From Marinilabilia salmonicolor (GTDB lineage: Bacteria; Bacteroidota; Bacteroidia; Bacteroidales; Marinilabiliaceae): a stretch of DNA of 64,000 nucleotides. The notes below the pieces were generated by a model. It was not told where the DNA came from, searched no databases, and saw nothing but the letters and a program-made list of their open reading frames with translations. Of this stretch, positions 8,255 through 17,032 are shown in pieces. The position numbers were made by a program, and so were the translations under genes. The stretch is taken from contig NZ_PVTS01000001.1 of assembly GCF_003003035.1 (NCBI RefSeq), positions 355,939 through 419,938 of the forward strand, given 5' to 3'. How positions within the stretch are numbered: position 1 is the first letter of the stretch; each line of letters begins with the position of its first letter.

Positions 8255-9361
8255 ATGTGTATGGAAGAGTTTTTAAAGCCAAACCGGAGAGCCGAATACG
8301 GTCTCGATTTGGACAAGGTTTTTGTCGGAAAAGAAATAGTCAGTCGGTATAACATTACTGTGGACGAGTCGGTCCTGAGTATGTGGAGCGGATTTATGCC
8401 CACCGCCTCATATCCTGAGAGCAGTCGCGAATTTGCAGGACGATTGGGCTTTCATCAGATTTTTTTACCCTATGGATTCCTGTTGAACCTGACCTTGAGT
8501 CTTGGGGTAGAGAATTTTGCACACTCCAGCGTTTTAAAGGTTGAGATGCGTGATGCACTTTATTTGAATCCTGCTTTTCCGGGTGACACTTTTTCATGCT
8601 CAATAAAAATTACAGATGTGCGTCCTGCCCGTATCGAAGGGTACACGCTTATTGAATCGTCACATTTGCTTTTCAATCAAAAGGGAGAGGCCGTTTTTTC
8701 TGTAACCCGAATATCGCTTTTCCCCCAGGTCAGTCCCCGCAAATCGATTCCTCCCGAACGAAAGGAACCTTACCACAACAATCGTTTTAAGGAACAGATT
8801 CTTGCGCGTACCCGCAGCATTGATATGGAGAACGTCATTTTTAGCTTCCGTGCAGGAGATTTGTTGTTGCACCCATATGTCCGCCCTATCGGGAAAAGTG
8901 AGAATCTTTTTTGGGCTACCTATCTTAAGAACACACACCCCAGTCATTATAATTATCAGCGTTATCAGCCGGGCGAAATTGTTATTTCCGGTGGCATTGT
9001 TACCGCAATGGTTATTGGTATCGCTGGCAGAGAGTTCCGTCAGATTCTTATGCAACAAATTAATAATGCGTTCCATGTTCATCCTGTTTTTGCTGAAGAC
9101 AGGGTGGGTGCCTTCAGTTATATTCGTGAAGTTCGTCAGATAATGCCCGGCTATGAAGAGGTGTTTATCCGTACGTTCGGACTGCGCAATATGGATACAG
9201 AGCCCGAGTTGGCGGATGTGGCTTTTCCTGTGGCACTTTTTGATTCAAAAGTCGAACGGCCCTCTGAAGTGCGACAGATTATTGATGAAAAGTGTCCGAT
9301 TCTTAAAGATCGCGTCTGTAGTCTTGTTAATTGGAGCGTTTTGCGTAAAGTGGATGCCTGA
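8255..9361 (+). CDS. Double-hotdog MaoC-like protein, probably catalytically altered
   Basis: A protein of about 368 residues that I read as two tandem hotdog domains of the MaoC/mesaconyl-CoA hydratase type. The first half has LPYGFLLNLTLSLGVENF and NPAFPGDTFSCSIKITDVRP, typical of hotdog helix and strand segments. The second half has THPSHYN followed by GGIVTAMVIGIAG and HPVFAEDRVGAF. The hydratase signature (D-x-N-P-x-H) is not recognisable in the first half. It is partly kept in the second, with His in HPSH but Asn where Asp is expected. The start is ambiguous: ATGs at 8216, 8255 and 8261; the last two fit the fold better. It lies about 100 bp behind the membrane protein; function and substrate are unknown. 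Confidence 0.55.
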   Translation: MCMEEFLKPNRRAEYGLDLDKVFVGKEIVSRYNITVDESVLSMWSGFMPTASYPESSREFAGRLGFHQIFLPYGFLLNLTLSLGVENFAHSSVLKVEMRDALYLNPAFPGDTFSCSIKITDVRPARIEGYTLIESSHLLFNQKGEAVFSVTRISLFPQVSPRKSIPPERKEPYHNNRFKEQILARTRSIDMENVIFSFRAGDLLLHPYVRPIGKSENLFWATYLKNTHPSHYNYQRYQPGEIVISGGIVTAMVIGIAGREFRQILMQQINNAFHVHPVFAEDRVGAFSYIREVRQIMPGYEEVFIRTFGLRNMDTEPELADVAFPVALFDSKVERPSEVRQIIDEKCPILKDRVCSLVNWSVLRKVDA

Positions 9362-9418
9362 GATTTCCCCTCTCTTTAATGGAGTGCACTGTCTTGCGAG
9401 TGAGCACCTCAAGGAATT

Positions 9419-9610
9419 GAGGCATAATGCGTTAATGACAGGACTAGCTCGTCCCCGAAGGGGGCAAATTTGAATTACCCCGGGTTAACGACCCGGGGTA
9501 AGCTGAACAAATGGGACCGGGTCCCCGATAGGGGGCCAACTATTATTTTACTGATTTCTTGCTTATTGCAAAAATCTGTCATTGGTAGTGCAATGCCCGA
9601 AGCAATCTCT
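9419..9610 (+). repeat. Dispersed repeat R4, copy a
   Basis: Shares GAGGCATAATG, GTCCCCGAnnGGGGGCCAA and ATTGCAAAAATCT ... GAAGCAATCTC, in the same order and spacing, with 56042-56158. An extra perfect hairpin is embedded at 9475-9501. It is non-coding and lies behind the MaoC-like gene. Confidence 0.6.
9475..9501. repeat. Perfect GC-rich hairpin inside R4a
   Basis: TTACCCCGGGT and ACCCGGGGTAA form 11-bp perfect arms around TAACG. There is no T-tract on either side, so it is not a standard intrinsic terminator. Confidence 0.7.
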
Positions 9611-9649
9611 AATTCCAAAAACGTTTTTTTTTACTAAATTCTAATGTTT

Positions 9650-9720
9650 TTCAAGGCAAGCTCTACAGGCATAGTGAACTACGTCGAAAAAGCTTACCGC
9701 AGGAAAAATTAGATAGCACA
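9650..9720 (+). repeat. Dispersed repeat R5, copy a
   Basis: Contains CATAGTGAACTACGTCGAAA, AAGCTTACCGCAGG and TAGCACA. The reverse complement of 57657-57725 reads nearly the same (CATAGTGAACTACGGCAAAA, AAGCTTAACGCAGG, TAGCACA). The two copies are thus inverted relative to each other. Confidence 0.7.
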
Positions 9721-9812
9721 TAAATTTGTTGGGGAAATTACGGGTCTCTACACCAACTCGAATCGTAAGTTGTTTTATATTAAGATGACATAGTGTGTGG
9801 TTGGCTTTTTAC

Positions 9813-9937
9813 TTATCAGGTAAAACTTTCTTTATATTATTGAAAGATTGCTTTTATGTCAATATTTTTTCTTCTGCCTTGTGTCTCTTAAACTTCTGCC
9901 TGTTGGTCACTAACCTCTAAAAATCCAACCAACTAAC
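9813..9937 (+). repeat. Dispersed repeat R6, copy a
   Basis: Contains AATATTTTTTCTTCTGCCTT, CTTAAACTTCTGCCTG and GGTCACTAACCTC, matching 57755-57876 in the same orientation. It is separated from R5a by about 90 bp, whereas the R5 and R6 copies near 57.7 kb are about 30 bp apart. Confidence 0.7.
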
Positions 9938-10134
9938 CTTTCATTTTCTCTTCTTCATTCTATTGACTGTTGGGTAATTTTCTCCTGTTGACCAGTCGGT
10001 TGTGCTTTGCACTTGTCTGATAAGGTCACTATTAACCATGATTCGGATTTTATATTTCGCTTTTTTACCATTTTCGACCTCCTTGAAACTGCTTTTACCA
10101 ATGAAAAAACTACGTTGGTGTAAAAAATGTAATA

Positions 10135-10254
10135 TTTCGTCAAAAAAAAGTTTAAAAAAAGTGAAACCTTTTCTTGCGGCCGTTCGTTAAAGAAAACAAG
10201 ACGTTCATCAAATAAAATATATAATTCATCAAAAAATTATTGATGTTCGTCAAA
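10135..10254 (+). promoter_or_regulatory. Array of a 10-bp motif (RTTCRTYAAA) at 21-bp steps
   Basis: The motif occurs at 10182 (GTTCGTTAAA), 10203 (GTTCATCAAA), 10224 (ATTCATCAAA) and 10245 (GTTCGTCAAA), each start exactly 21 bp after the last. A fifth copy (TTTCGTCAAA) lies at 10135, 47 bp before the first phased copy. The last copy ends 37 bp before the ATG of the T9SS cargo gene. Spacing of two helical turns places all phased copies on one DNA face, as expected for cooperative regulator binding. Confidence 0.6.
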
Positions 10255-10291
10255 CCAAGAAGCCATTGAATGAATTGTAAAAAATTGCCCT

Positions 10292-11116
10292 ATGAAAAAG
10301 TTTTACTCAATCGTTTTAGCTATTTTGTTTTTAGCTGTTAGTGGTTCACTGAATGCTCAGCAACAAAGAAATGAGTTTACCGGAGTATCAACAGAAGGTA
10401 ACTTACTGAAGTCAACTACAGTTTATGATCTTATTCGTTTGAAGATAGAGAACGAGTTTATTTTCGATGCTACAGTCATCTATTACTATGATTCTTTCAC
10501 CGACGAACTGGGTCGGGAAGATTCTCATAAGATGTTTAATTCAAACGAAAAAATTCCTGAGATTTTCACACGTATCGGAAATGAGGCTATGGCCATTAAT
10601 GGTTTTGCAGCCTTGAATGCACGCAGTTATATTGCGGTTCCTGTTAGTGTGAGAAACCGGGTTTATAATGAGTGTACCATTTCTGCCACACTGGAAGATT
10701 TTACCGATGAGTATGATGTGGTACTGGAAGATAAAGAACTGGGACAATATACCAATCTCAGAACCTCCACTTATTCCTATACTCCGCTGGATCTCGGAAT
10801 TAATCACGACCGTTTTGTGCTGCATCTGTCGCGAAGTGCAAAGGTAGTTACCTCCGTAGTGGAAGGATTTGAAACAGAAGAGCCGGTTTTGGTATCAAGC
10901 GATTATGGTCAGGTAAATGTTCGCATTAATGAAACATTGCTGGCTGCTCCCGGACCACAGGCCAATATTGATGTTTATTCAATGGGTGGTAGAATGATAA
11001 CCAGCCGAAAGGCAGCATCAGGGTTTAACCAAATAGAATTAGCGAGTGGTCAACTATATATTGTAAATGTAACCGTGGGGAATCACAGAACCACGAAGAA
11101 AGTAGCTATTCGCTAA
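10292..11116 (+). CDS. Secreted protein with type IX sorting domain
   Basis: A 274-residue protein with a clear signal peptide (MKKFYSIVLAILFLAVSGSL, cleavage near NAQ). A beta-rich body follows, and the C-terminal domain of about 75 residues (DVYSMGGRMITS, FNQIELASGQLYIVNVTVG, KKVAIR at the end) has the layout of the Por/T9SS type A sorting signal. Such proteins cross the outer membrane through the type IX system and are anchored or released. No enzymatic domain is recognised in residues 25-200. The gene stands alone between a 930-bp repeat-rich spacer with a phased motif array and a terminator. Confidence 0.75.
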   Translation: MKKFYSIVLAILFLAVSGSLNAQQQRNEFTGVSTEGNLLKSTTVYDLIRLKIENEFIFDATVIYYYDSFTDELGREDSHKMFNSNEKIPEIFTRIGNEAMAINGFAALNARSYIAVPVSVRNRVYNECTISATLEDFTDEYDVVLEDKELGQYTNLRTSTYSYTPLDLGINHDRFVLHLSRSAKVVTSVVEGFETEEPVLVSSDYGQVNVRINETLLAAPGPQANIDVYSMGGRMITSRKAASGFNQIELASGQLYIVNVTVGNHRTTKKVAIR

Positions 11117-11140
11117 TTACTTCATAGGGTTACTTGGGTT

Positions 11141-11180
11141 GTCCCCTCTTTCGGTAGCTCCGGAGGAGGGGACTTTTATT
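11141..11180 (+). terminator. Intrinsic terminator after the T9SS cargo gene
   Basis: GTCCCCTC and GAGGGGAC form 8-bp perfect arms, with CTCCGGAG inside the loop, followed by TTTTATT. It ends at the stop of the convergent tadA gene. Confidence 0.8.
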
Positions 11181-11625
11181 ATCGCTTGCCGGCAAAGAAT
11201 TGTTTCACAAGCTCTCCACATTCCTTTTCCATAATTCCCCCAACAATTTCGGTCTTTGGGTGAAGTGGGGATGGTGTTAACCTTTTGTAACCGCGTTTTT
11301 CATCTACAGCCCCATAAACAATTCGTCCGATTTGCGACCAGTTTAGCGCTCCGGCACACATGGTACAGGGCTCCAGTGTTACATACAGTGTGCAGTTGTT
11401 CAGGTATTTTCCTCCCAGTGCTTCTGATGCCGATGTGATGGCCAGCATTTCTGCATGAGCTGTTACGTCGTTTAATGTTTCTGTGAGGTTGTGGGCCCTT
11501 GATATTATTGTGCCTTCGCTTACCACTACCGCTCCCACAGGTACTTCATCTTTCATTAGTGCTTCTCTGGCTTCCATGTAAGCCTGTTTCATGAAATACT
11601 GGTCTGTGAAATCAATTTTATCCAT
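11179..11625 (-). CDS. tadA: tRNA-specific adenosine deaminase (TadA-type)
   Basis: A 148-residue zinc-dependent deaminase expected to convert adenosine to inosine at the wobble position of tRNA-Arg(ACG). The zinc site is visible as HAEMLA (His and catalytic Glu) and PCTMCAGAL (two Cys). The LEPCTMCAGA block and the ending TEIVGGIMEKECGELVKQFF fit the TadA/guanine-deaminase branch. A longer reading from 11685 is possible, but the ATG at 11623-11625 (MDKIDFTDQYFMKQA) matches family length and lies downstream of a good promoter. A guanine deaminase role cannot be excluded by sequence alone. Confidence 0.88.
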   Translation of the reverse strand: MDKIDFTDQYFMKQAYMEAREALMKDEVPVGAVVVSEGTIISRAHNLTETLNDVTAHAEMLAITSASEALGGKYLNNCTLYVTLEPCTMCAGALNWSQIGRIVYGAVDEKRGYKRLTPSPLHPKTEIVGGIMEKECGELVKQFFAGKR

Positions 11626-11682
11626 ATTTTTCGACCTTTTTGAAAAGCGATGTCGCTGTTTCTTATTTTCTTTATATTTTCG

Positions 11683-11713
11683 CAAAGATATTCTAACCTG
11701 AATTATTCACCAA
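11683..11713 (-). promoter_or_regulatory. Promoter of tadA
   Basis: On the minus strand TTG (11711-11713) precedes TATCTTTG (11683-11690) by exactly 20 bp. This matches the Bacteroidota pattern and supports the shorter tadA start. Confidence 0.7.
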
Positions 11714-11931
11714 TTATTCTGTTGGGATGAACAAATATCGGTAACTTACAACTTTTCTGGTAAGTATGGAGATTAGTGAAGGTGCTTAATCTTGCAGTAA
11801 TTCTGGACTACAGTTGGATGTACTTCCTGAATATTTGAAAATCCGGGATTGAAGATTAGGGAATAAATCAGTATAAAATCATAATTTCTGTTGGAACCGG
11901 GGTGGTAGCATCCCCAAAAAAGACAATTGTA

Positions 11932-13707
11932 ATGTATAGAACACATACCTGTGGAGAATTAAGAATTGCAGACATCGATAAATCCGTCACCTTAAGTGGC
12001 TGGGTACAACGTGTTCGCAATTTGGGTGGAATGACTTTCATTGACCTGAGAGATCGCTATGGAATTACCCAGCTAGTCTTTAACAGCGAAACAGAGGATA
12101 AGCTGAGTGAGGCTGTGAGAAACCTTGGTCGTGAGTATGTGGTGCAGGTTACCGGTAAGGTGGCCGAGCGCAGCAGCAAAAACAGTAAAATTCCTACAGG
12201 CGATATTGAAGTGATTGCCGATGGATTGAAGGTACTGAATGCCTCAGATCTTCCTCCTTTTACCATCGAGGATGAGACCGATGGCGGAGAAGAACTCAGG
12301 ATGAAGTACCGATATCTGGATCTTCGAAGAAATCCTTCCCGTAAAGCGTTGGAACTTCGCCATAAAATGGCCCTTGAGATACGTAATTATATGGATAAGG
12401 AGGGATTTATGGAGGTGGAAACCCCGGTGCTGATGAAATCAACTCCCGAAGGAGCGCGCGACTTTGTGGTGCCTTCACGGATGAATCCCGGACAGTTTTA
12501 TGCTTTGCCACAATCCCCTCAGGTTTTTAAGCAATTACTGATGGTGGCCGGTTATGATCGTTATTTTCAGATTGTTAAGTGTTTTCGGGATGAGGATTTG
12601 AGGGCTGATCGCCAGCCTGAATTTACTCAGATTGATTGTGAGATGTCTTTTGTGGATCAGGAAGATGTGCTGAATACTTTTGAAGGAATGACCAAACATC
12701 TTTTTAAATCTTTACGCGGAGTTGAGATTGAAGGTGATTTCCCACGTATGCCTTATTCCGAGGCTATGAAATATTATGGCAGCGATAAACCTGATATCCG
12801 TTTCGACATGCGTTTTGTCGATCTGACTTCAACAGCTTCTGGAAAAGGATTTAAGGTTTTTGATGATGCTCAGTATATCGGTGCTATTTGTGCTCAGGGA
12901 TGTGCTTCTTACAGTCGTAAGGATTTGGATCAGCTTACAGATTTCGTGAAACGCCCTCAGGTAGGTGCGCAGGGGTTGGTATATGTGAAATACAATGAAG
13001 ATGGTTCTTTCAAAACATCTGTGGATAAATTTTTCGCTGCAGATGATTTTAAGGCCTGGGCTGATTTGTGTGGTGCCAAACCTGGAGACCTGATACTGAT
13101 TCTTGCCGGTAAAGAGGAGAAGACATTGTCGGCTCTTTGCGAATTGCGTTTGGAAATGGGGTCTCGTCTGGGACTGAGAAATAAGAATAAGTTTGCTCCG
13201 CTTTGGGTGGTCGATTTTCCACTTTTGGAGTGGGATGATGAAACAGAGCGTTATTATGCAATGCATCACCCGTTTACTTCTCCCAAGGTGGAGGATGTGG
13301 AGTTGTTGGATACCAATCCGGCTGAGGTGCGTGCCAATGCCTATGATCTGGTAATCAATGGCGTAGAGATTGGAGGTGGATCCATTCGTATTCACAATGA
13401 TGAATTGCAGCAGAAAATGTTCAAAATTCTCGGATTCTCAGAAGAAGAAGCGGAGAATCAGTTTGGATTTCTGATGAATGCTTTCAAATATGGTGCGCCG
13501 CCTCATGGTGGAGTTGCGTTTGGTTTTGATCGTTGGGTTTCGTTGTTTGCCGGCCTGGATTCTATCAGGGAGGTAATCGCTTTCCCGAAAAATAATGCCG
13601 GACGCGATGTAATGAACGATGCACCTTCTGCTATCAGTGATGCTCAATTGAATGAGTTGATGATCGAACTGAAAGGTGAGGCTGCTAAGAAAGTCAAAGA
13701 GGAGTAA
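11932..13707 (+). CDS. aspS: Aspartate--tRNA ligase
   Basis: A 591-residue class II aminoacyl-tRNA synthetase of the bacterial type. An OB-fold anticodon-binding domain is at residues about 1-105 ([20 protein letters not shown]). The catalytic core carries motif 1 ([20 protein letters not shown]), motif 2 ([18 protein letters not shown]) and motif 3 ([16 protein letters not shown]). A bacterial GAD insertion lies between motifs 2 and 3. The ATG at 11932 ([10 protein letters not shown]) is preferred to an upstream non-ATG start at 11902. AspRS or AspRS/AsnRS specificity is not resolved by eye. Confidence 0.97.
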   Translation: MYRTHTCGELRIADIDKSVTLSGWVQRVRNLGGMTFIDLRDRYGITQLVFNSETEDKLSEAVRNLGREYVVQVTGKVAERSSKNSKIPTGDIEVIADGLKVLNASDLPPFTIEDETDGGEELRMKYRYLDLRRNPSRKALELRHKMALEIRNYMDKEGFMEVETPVLMKSTPEGARDFVVPSRMNPGQFYALPQSPQVFKQLLMVAGYDRYFQIVKCFRDEDLRADRQPEFTQIDCEMSFVDQEDVLNTFEGMTKHLFKSLRGVEIEGDFPRMPYSEAMKYYGSDKPDIRFDMRFVDLTSTASGKGFKVFDDAQYIGAICAQGCASYSRKDLDQLTDFVKRPQVGAQGLVYVKYNEDGSFKTSVDKFFAADDFKAWADLCGAKPGDLILILAGKEEKTLSALCELRLEMGSRLGLRNKNKFAPLWVVDFPLLEWDDETERYYAMHHPFTSPKVEDVELLDTNPAEVRANAYDLVINGVEIGGGSIRIHNDELQQKMFKILGFSEEEAENQFGFLMNAFKYGAPPHGGVAFGFDRWVSLFAGLDSIREVIAFPKNNAGRDVMNDAPSAISDAQLNELMIELKGEAAKKVKEE

Positions 13708-13729
13708 AAAAACAGATATTGTATTCATA

Positions 13730-13762
13730 AAAAAGCCCGGAATAGCTTCCCGGGCTTTTTAT
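13730..13762 (+). terminator. Intrinsic terminator after aspS
   Basis: AAAGCCCGG and CCGGGCTTT arms enclose AATAGCTT and are followed by a T-run. It sits 23 bp behind the aspS stop and may work in both directions. Confidence 0.85.
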
Positions 13763-13821
13763 ATTTCATATCATGATATACAGGTGAGGAATTTAGCACC
13801 GGAATATTATGAATCTTCAGT

Positions 13822-14976
13822 TTACAGTGAATCTCCTGACAGTTCCCGCTTATTTACCACCGGGTTGGCATACATCTCCAGCAAGGTTTTTTTCAGAAAT
13901 GCTCTGTCACCTTCGATGCGGTTGAGGTGTTCCTCCAGATATTGGTTAAAAGTTTCTTTTTCCTCAGCTGTGTAAAGATTGCCGTACTCATTTGTTTCGT
14001 TAAGCATATCCCAGGCTACCAGGTTTCCGGGCCAGAGACGATAGTTTTCATGGACGTGCCGGTCAATCAATCCGGCCAGGAATTCGAACTTTTTATTTTT
14101 GTTCTCTATGCCTTTTAAAACATCAAATTCGTTGTTGATAGGCTGGCCGAATGCAAAATGAACGCGTCCTTTCCTTCCGCGAAGCCCTGCCCCCATGTGT
14201 TGCAGATCATCATCCTGAGTCTTTGTAAAGTCCGGATTGTCGCGTTTTTGTTGAAATTCACGGGCTTTAAGGTAATCACACGGGTCGTATTCGTAAGAGA
14301 TGGATACGGGGACGATTTTCAATTGCTTGAAATTCTCTGCCACAGACTTGTCTTTGCCACTGATGTTGAGCATTTTCAGCAGGCTGAGCTGCGTGCGGTC
14401 ATTTCCGTCTTTGGAGCGACCTTCACGTTGAGCAATCCAGATGCTGTGTCCAACATTGGTTATGGTATGGCGAATGTATTCAGAGAGAAGTGTGGAACTC
14501 TCCATCATCTGTCTCACCGAAAGATTTCGTTTCACGATAAAGGTCCGGTTCAGTTTTACCAAATCGGTAATCCACGGATAAATCAACAGGTTATCCCCAA
14601 TGGCAATTTCAGTGGTGTCAAAATTGTGTTCAAACATGATGACATTCAAAATTGCCGGATCCAGCACAATGTCCCTGTGGTTGGATATGTAAAGATATGA
14701 CTCATTGGGATCCAGTTGCTCAAGTCCTTCGGAAGTAACTCCTTTCGTGGTGGTTTTGATGATTTGTTTTACGTAGGGAGAAATCACTTCCTGCTGAAAC
14801 TGCCGGATGCTTTTTATCTGCATCATCATATCAATGAAGCGTTGCGCCGACAATTCAGGATAAAGAAATCCAATGAGATCCAAAAATGATGTTTCATTTT
14901 TGAGACGTTCAAATACCTGTTGAATTTCATGGTCCTGGTAAGGACGTATCGATTCAAAATCCAGTTCTTTGGCCAT
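13822..14976 (-). CDS. PlsC-like lysophospholipid acyltransferase family protein
   Basis: A protein of about 384 residues. The acyltransferase motif I is visible as ISNHRDIVLDP (NHxxxxD, about residues 110-116), followed by IAQREGRSKDGNDRT, which takes the place of the usual FPEGTRS motif. This resembles long Bacteroidota 1-acyl-glycerol-3-phosphate acyltransferase-like proteins, which would add a fatty acyl chain to a lipid acceptor at the inner membrane. No transmembrane helix is evident. The ATG at 14974-14976 (MAKELDFESIRP) is preferred to the extended reading from 15015. Acceptor and donor are unknown. Confidence 0.75.
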   Translation of the reverse strand: MAKELDFESIRPYQDHEIQQVFERLKNETSFLDLIGFLYPELSAQRFIDMMMQIKSIRQFQQEVISPYVKQIIKTTTKGVTSEGLEQLDPNESYLYISNHRDIVLDPAILNVIMFEHNFDTTEIAIGDNLLIYPWITDLVKLNRTFIVKRNLSVRQMMESSTLLSEYIRHTITNVGHSIWIAQREGRSKDGNDRTQLSLLKMLNISGKDKSVAENFKQLKIVPVSISYEYDPCDYLKAREFQQKRDNPDFTKTQDDDLQHMGAGLRGRKGRVHFAFGQPINNEFDVLKGIENKNKKFEFLAGLIDRHVHENYRLWPGNLVAWDMLNETNEYGNLYTAEEKETFNQYLEEHLNRIEGDRAFLKKTLLEMYANPVVNKRELSGDSL

Positions 14977-14997
14977 TTTTATCTTTTTGGTTTGTGG

Positions 14998-15005
14998 CAA
15001 AATTA
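14998..15005 (-). promoter_or_regulatory. -7 box TAATTTTG for the PlsC-like gene
   Basis: The minus-strand TAATTTTG lies 21 bp upstream of the preferred start at 14976, inside the longer reading from 15015. This supports the shorter protein. No clear -33 element is seen. Confidence 0.45.
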
Positions 15006-15090
15006 CTTTAAACAAACCGGTTTTGGAAATTAACAGTCTGTTATTATCTCCCCACAGGAGGAGGGAGAAGATTAAATTTACGAATTTTAT

Positions 15091-15438
15091 TTATTGATGT
15101 CCATTTAATATGTCCCAGTATTCCATGGCTCGGCGGGTATGAGGTATCACAATTGTTCCTCCCACAATGTTAGCCACAGAAAAAACTTCCATTATTTCTT
15201 CAGTGGTAATATTTTGTTCGTAGCATTTCTCAAGATGATATTTAATGCAATCGTCGCACCGCAGTACCATTGATGCCACAAGGCCGAGCATTTCCTTGGT
15301 TTTTACGGGAAGGGCTCCTTCCTGATATGTGTTGGTGTCCAGATTGAATAATCTCTTTATCACCAGATTGTCCTGCGACAGGATGCGCTCATTCATTTTT
15401 GAACGAAAATCCCTGAACTCTTTTACCTGATCACTCAT
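15091..15438 (-). CDS. Carboxymuconolactone decarboxylase / AhpD-like protein
   Basis: A 115-residue helical protein of the CMD/AhpD fold, with the CxxC-type motif RCDDCIKYHLEKC (about residues 76-88). In AhpD-like members this motif mediates peroxide-linked thiol chemistry. The body (FRSKMNERILSQD, LPVKTKEMLGLVASMVL) is typical of the family. It follows miaB with an 11-bp gap on the same strand, so the two are probably co-transcribed. The physiological substrate is unknown. Confidence 0.8.
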   Translation of the reverse strand: MSDQVKEFRDFRSKMNERILSQDNLVIKRLFNLDTNTYQEGALPVKTKEMLGLVASMVLRCDDCIKYHLEKCYEQNITTEEIMEVFSVANIVGGTIVIPHTRRAMEYWDILNGHQ

Positions 15439-15449
15439 GATGTCTCTTT

Positions 15450-16844
15450 TTAATTTTTTTCAACCGGAACACCAAGCATGGTAGCTTGCGTGACTTCGGT
15501 TATTTTTACTTTTACGATCTCACCGACTTTGTAATTTTGCCGTGGAAATACCACCACTTTGTTTTGCGAAGTACGTCCGAAAAACTCTTTGGTCGATTTT
15601 TTTGATACACTCTCCACCAGTACTTCAAAGGTTTTTCCGATGTCTTTCCGGTTGCTCTCCAGTGACAGTTGGTTTTGAAGTGCAATAATTTCCTGAAGTC
15701 TTCTTCCTTTTACTTCCTCCGGAACATTGTCCGGTAATTTTTTGTGAGCATAGGTGCCGGGGCGTTCAGAATACTTAAACATAAATGCCATGTCGAATCC
15801 AGCCCATTTCATAAGCTCAAGTGTCGCGTTATGATCTTCTTCCGTTTCTGAATGAAACCCGCAAAACACATCGGTGGTAATGCCACATCCGGGTAAAATT
15901 TCTCTAATGGCCTCAATCCGGTTTTTGTACCACTCGGCGGTATATTTACGATTCATTAGTTTCAGGATTTTTGAAGATCCCGACTGCAGAGGTAGATGAA
16001 TATGCTTGCATAAATTGTGATGAGCAGCCATTACTTTCAGGGTCTCATCACTCATATCTTTGGGATGTGAGGTGGTAAAGCGAATGCGTGTTTCCGGAAA
16101 TTCCCCGGCCAGGAAGTCCAGTAACCCGGAGAAATCCATCTCTTTACTTTCCTCTTTGTGCAGATACGAATTGACATTTTGTCCCAGAAGCGACACTTCC
16201 TTGTAACCCTCTTTTACCAGTTTGTCAAATTCTTCCCTGATACTTTCGGGATCTCTGCTTCTTTCTCGTCCACGGGTGTAAGGAACAATGCAATAGGTAC
16301 AGAAATTGTTGCATCCGCGCATAATGCTGATGAATGCCGATGTTTTGTTGGGCCCTAATCGTTTTGGAATGATGTCACGATAAGTCTCTGTGGTGGACAA
16401 CTCAACGTTAATGGCTTTTTCTCCCTGCTCAACCAGGCTGACCAGGTTGGGTAAATCCATGTAGGCATCCGGCCCGGCAACCAGGTCGGCGCCCACCTCA
16501 AACAGCTGTTCTTTGGCACGCTCTGCCATACAACCAATGATGCCTATTACCAGTTTGGGATGCTGCTTTTTGAGGGCTTTTAACTCCCTTACCCTGGCCA
16601 GGACCCGCTGTTCTGCGTTTTCGCGGATGGAACAGGTGTTGATAAAAATAGCATCGGCATCGGTATGACTTCCCGAAGTCTCGTATCCGTCCATCTGCAT
16701 TACAGAGGCTACTACTTCACTGTCGGCGAAGTTCATTTGACAACCGTAAGTCTCTATGTAAAGTTTTTTTCCGTTGTGTTCGTAGGCGAGGATGTTTTCT
16801 ACTTCCTTGTCTGCTTGTTGTTTTTCCTGATCTCTCATTTTCAC
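15450..16844 (-). CDS. miaB: tRNA-2-methylthio-N6-dimethylallyladenosine synthase
   Basis: A 464-residue methylthiotransferase that adds a methylthio group to i6A37 of tRNAs reading UNN codons. The N-terminal UPF0004 domain supplies three cluster cysteines (YGCQMNFADSE, NTCSIRENA, IIGCMAERAKE). The radical SAM motif is CNNFCTYCIVPYTRGRERSR, which binds the second 4Fe-4S cluster. A TRAM domain closes the protein (GKTFEVLVESVSKKS ... VKITEVTQATMLG). This pattern separates MiaB from RimO and MtaB. An in-frame ATG two codons later is an alternative start. Confidence 0.95.
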   Translation of the reverse strand: MKMRDQEKQQADKEVENILAYEHNGKKLYIETYGCQMNFADSEVVASVMQMDGYETSGSHTDADAIFINTCSIRENAEQRVLARVRELKALKKQHPKLVIGIIGCMAERAKEQLFEVGADLVAGPDAYMDLPNLVSLVEQGEKAINVELSTTETYRDIIPKRLGPNKTSAFISIMRGCNNFCTYCIVPYTRGRERSRDPESIREEFDKLVKEGYKEVSLLGQNVNSYLHKEESKEMDFSGLLDFLAGEFPETRIRFTTSHPKDMSDETLKVMAAHHNLCKHIHLPLQSGSSKILKLMNRKYTAEWYKNRIEAIREILPGCGITTDVFCGFHSETEEDHNATLELMKWAGFDMAFMFKYSERPGTYAHKKLPDNVPEEVKGRRLQEIIALQNQLSLESNRKDIGKTFEVLVESVSKKSTKEFFGRTSQNKVVVFPRQNYKVGEIVKVKITEVTQATMLGVPVEKN

Positions 16845-16860
16845 TCAATAAAATAGGTGG

Positions 16861-16892
16861 CAAATTTAATGCTATTCTGTGGTTTCCCCAAA
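16861..16892 (-). promoter_or_regulatory. Promoter of miaB
   Basis: On the minus strand TTTG (16889-16892) and TAAATTTG (16861-16868) are separated by exactly 20 bp. The -7 box lies 16 bp upstream of the miaB ATG, giving a short leader. Confidence 0.75.
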
Positions 16893-16952
16893 GTGATGGA
16901 TTTTTGAATGGTTTTTTTGTAGATTTATTCTAATGTGTAATAAATCAGCGGC

Positions 16953-16983
16953 TTGTGAGGAAAAGTGGTTTTTTGTAGTTTTG
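16953..16983 (+). promoter_or_regulatory. Promoter of yebC
   Basis: TTG (16953-16955) is followed after 20 bp by TAGTTTTG (16976-16983), a full match to the Bacteroidota pattern, about 50 bp upstream of the yebC ATG. Confidence 0.7.
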
Positions 16984-17032
16984 TGCTTCATTTTTTCAAC
17001 GAACTGCAAAAATCAAAAAAAAGTATTGAATT

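Noticed and set aside
9475..9501. Perfect hairpin as terminator of the MaoC-like gene
   Set aside because: There is no T-tract on either side, and it lies more than 100 bp behind the gene; described as part of repeat R4a instead.
10182..10254. Phased motif array as a CRISPR array
   Set aside because: The repeats are only 10 bp with 11-bp spacers, far below CRISPR dimensions, and no cas gene is present.
12829..13395. 188-residue minus-strand frame inside aspS
   Set aside because: It is fully antisense to aspartyl-tRNA synthetase, with no independent support.
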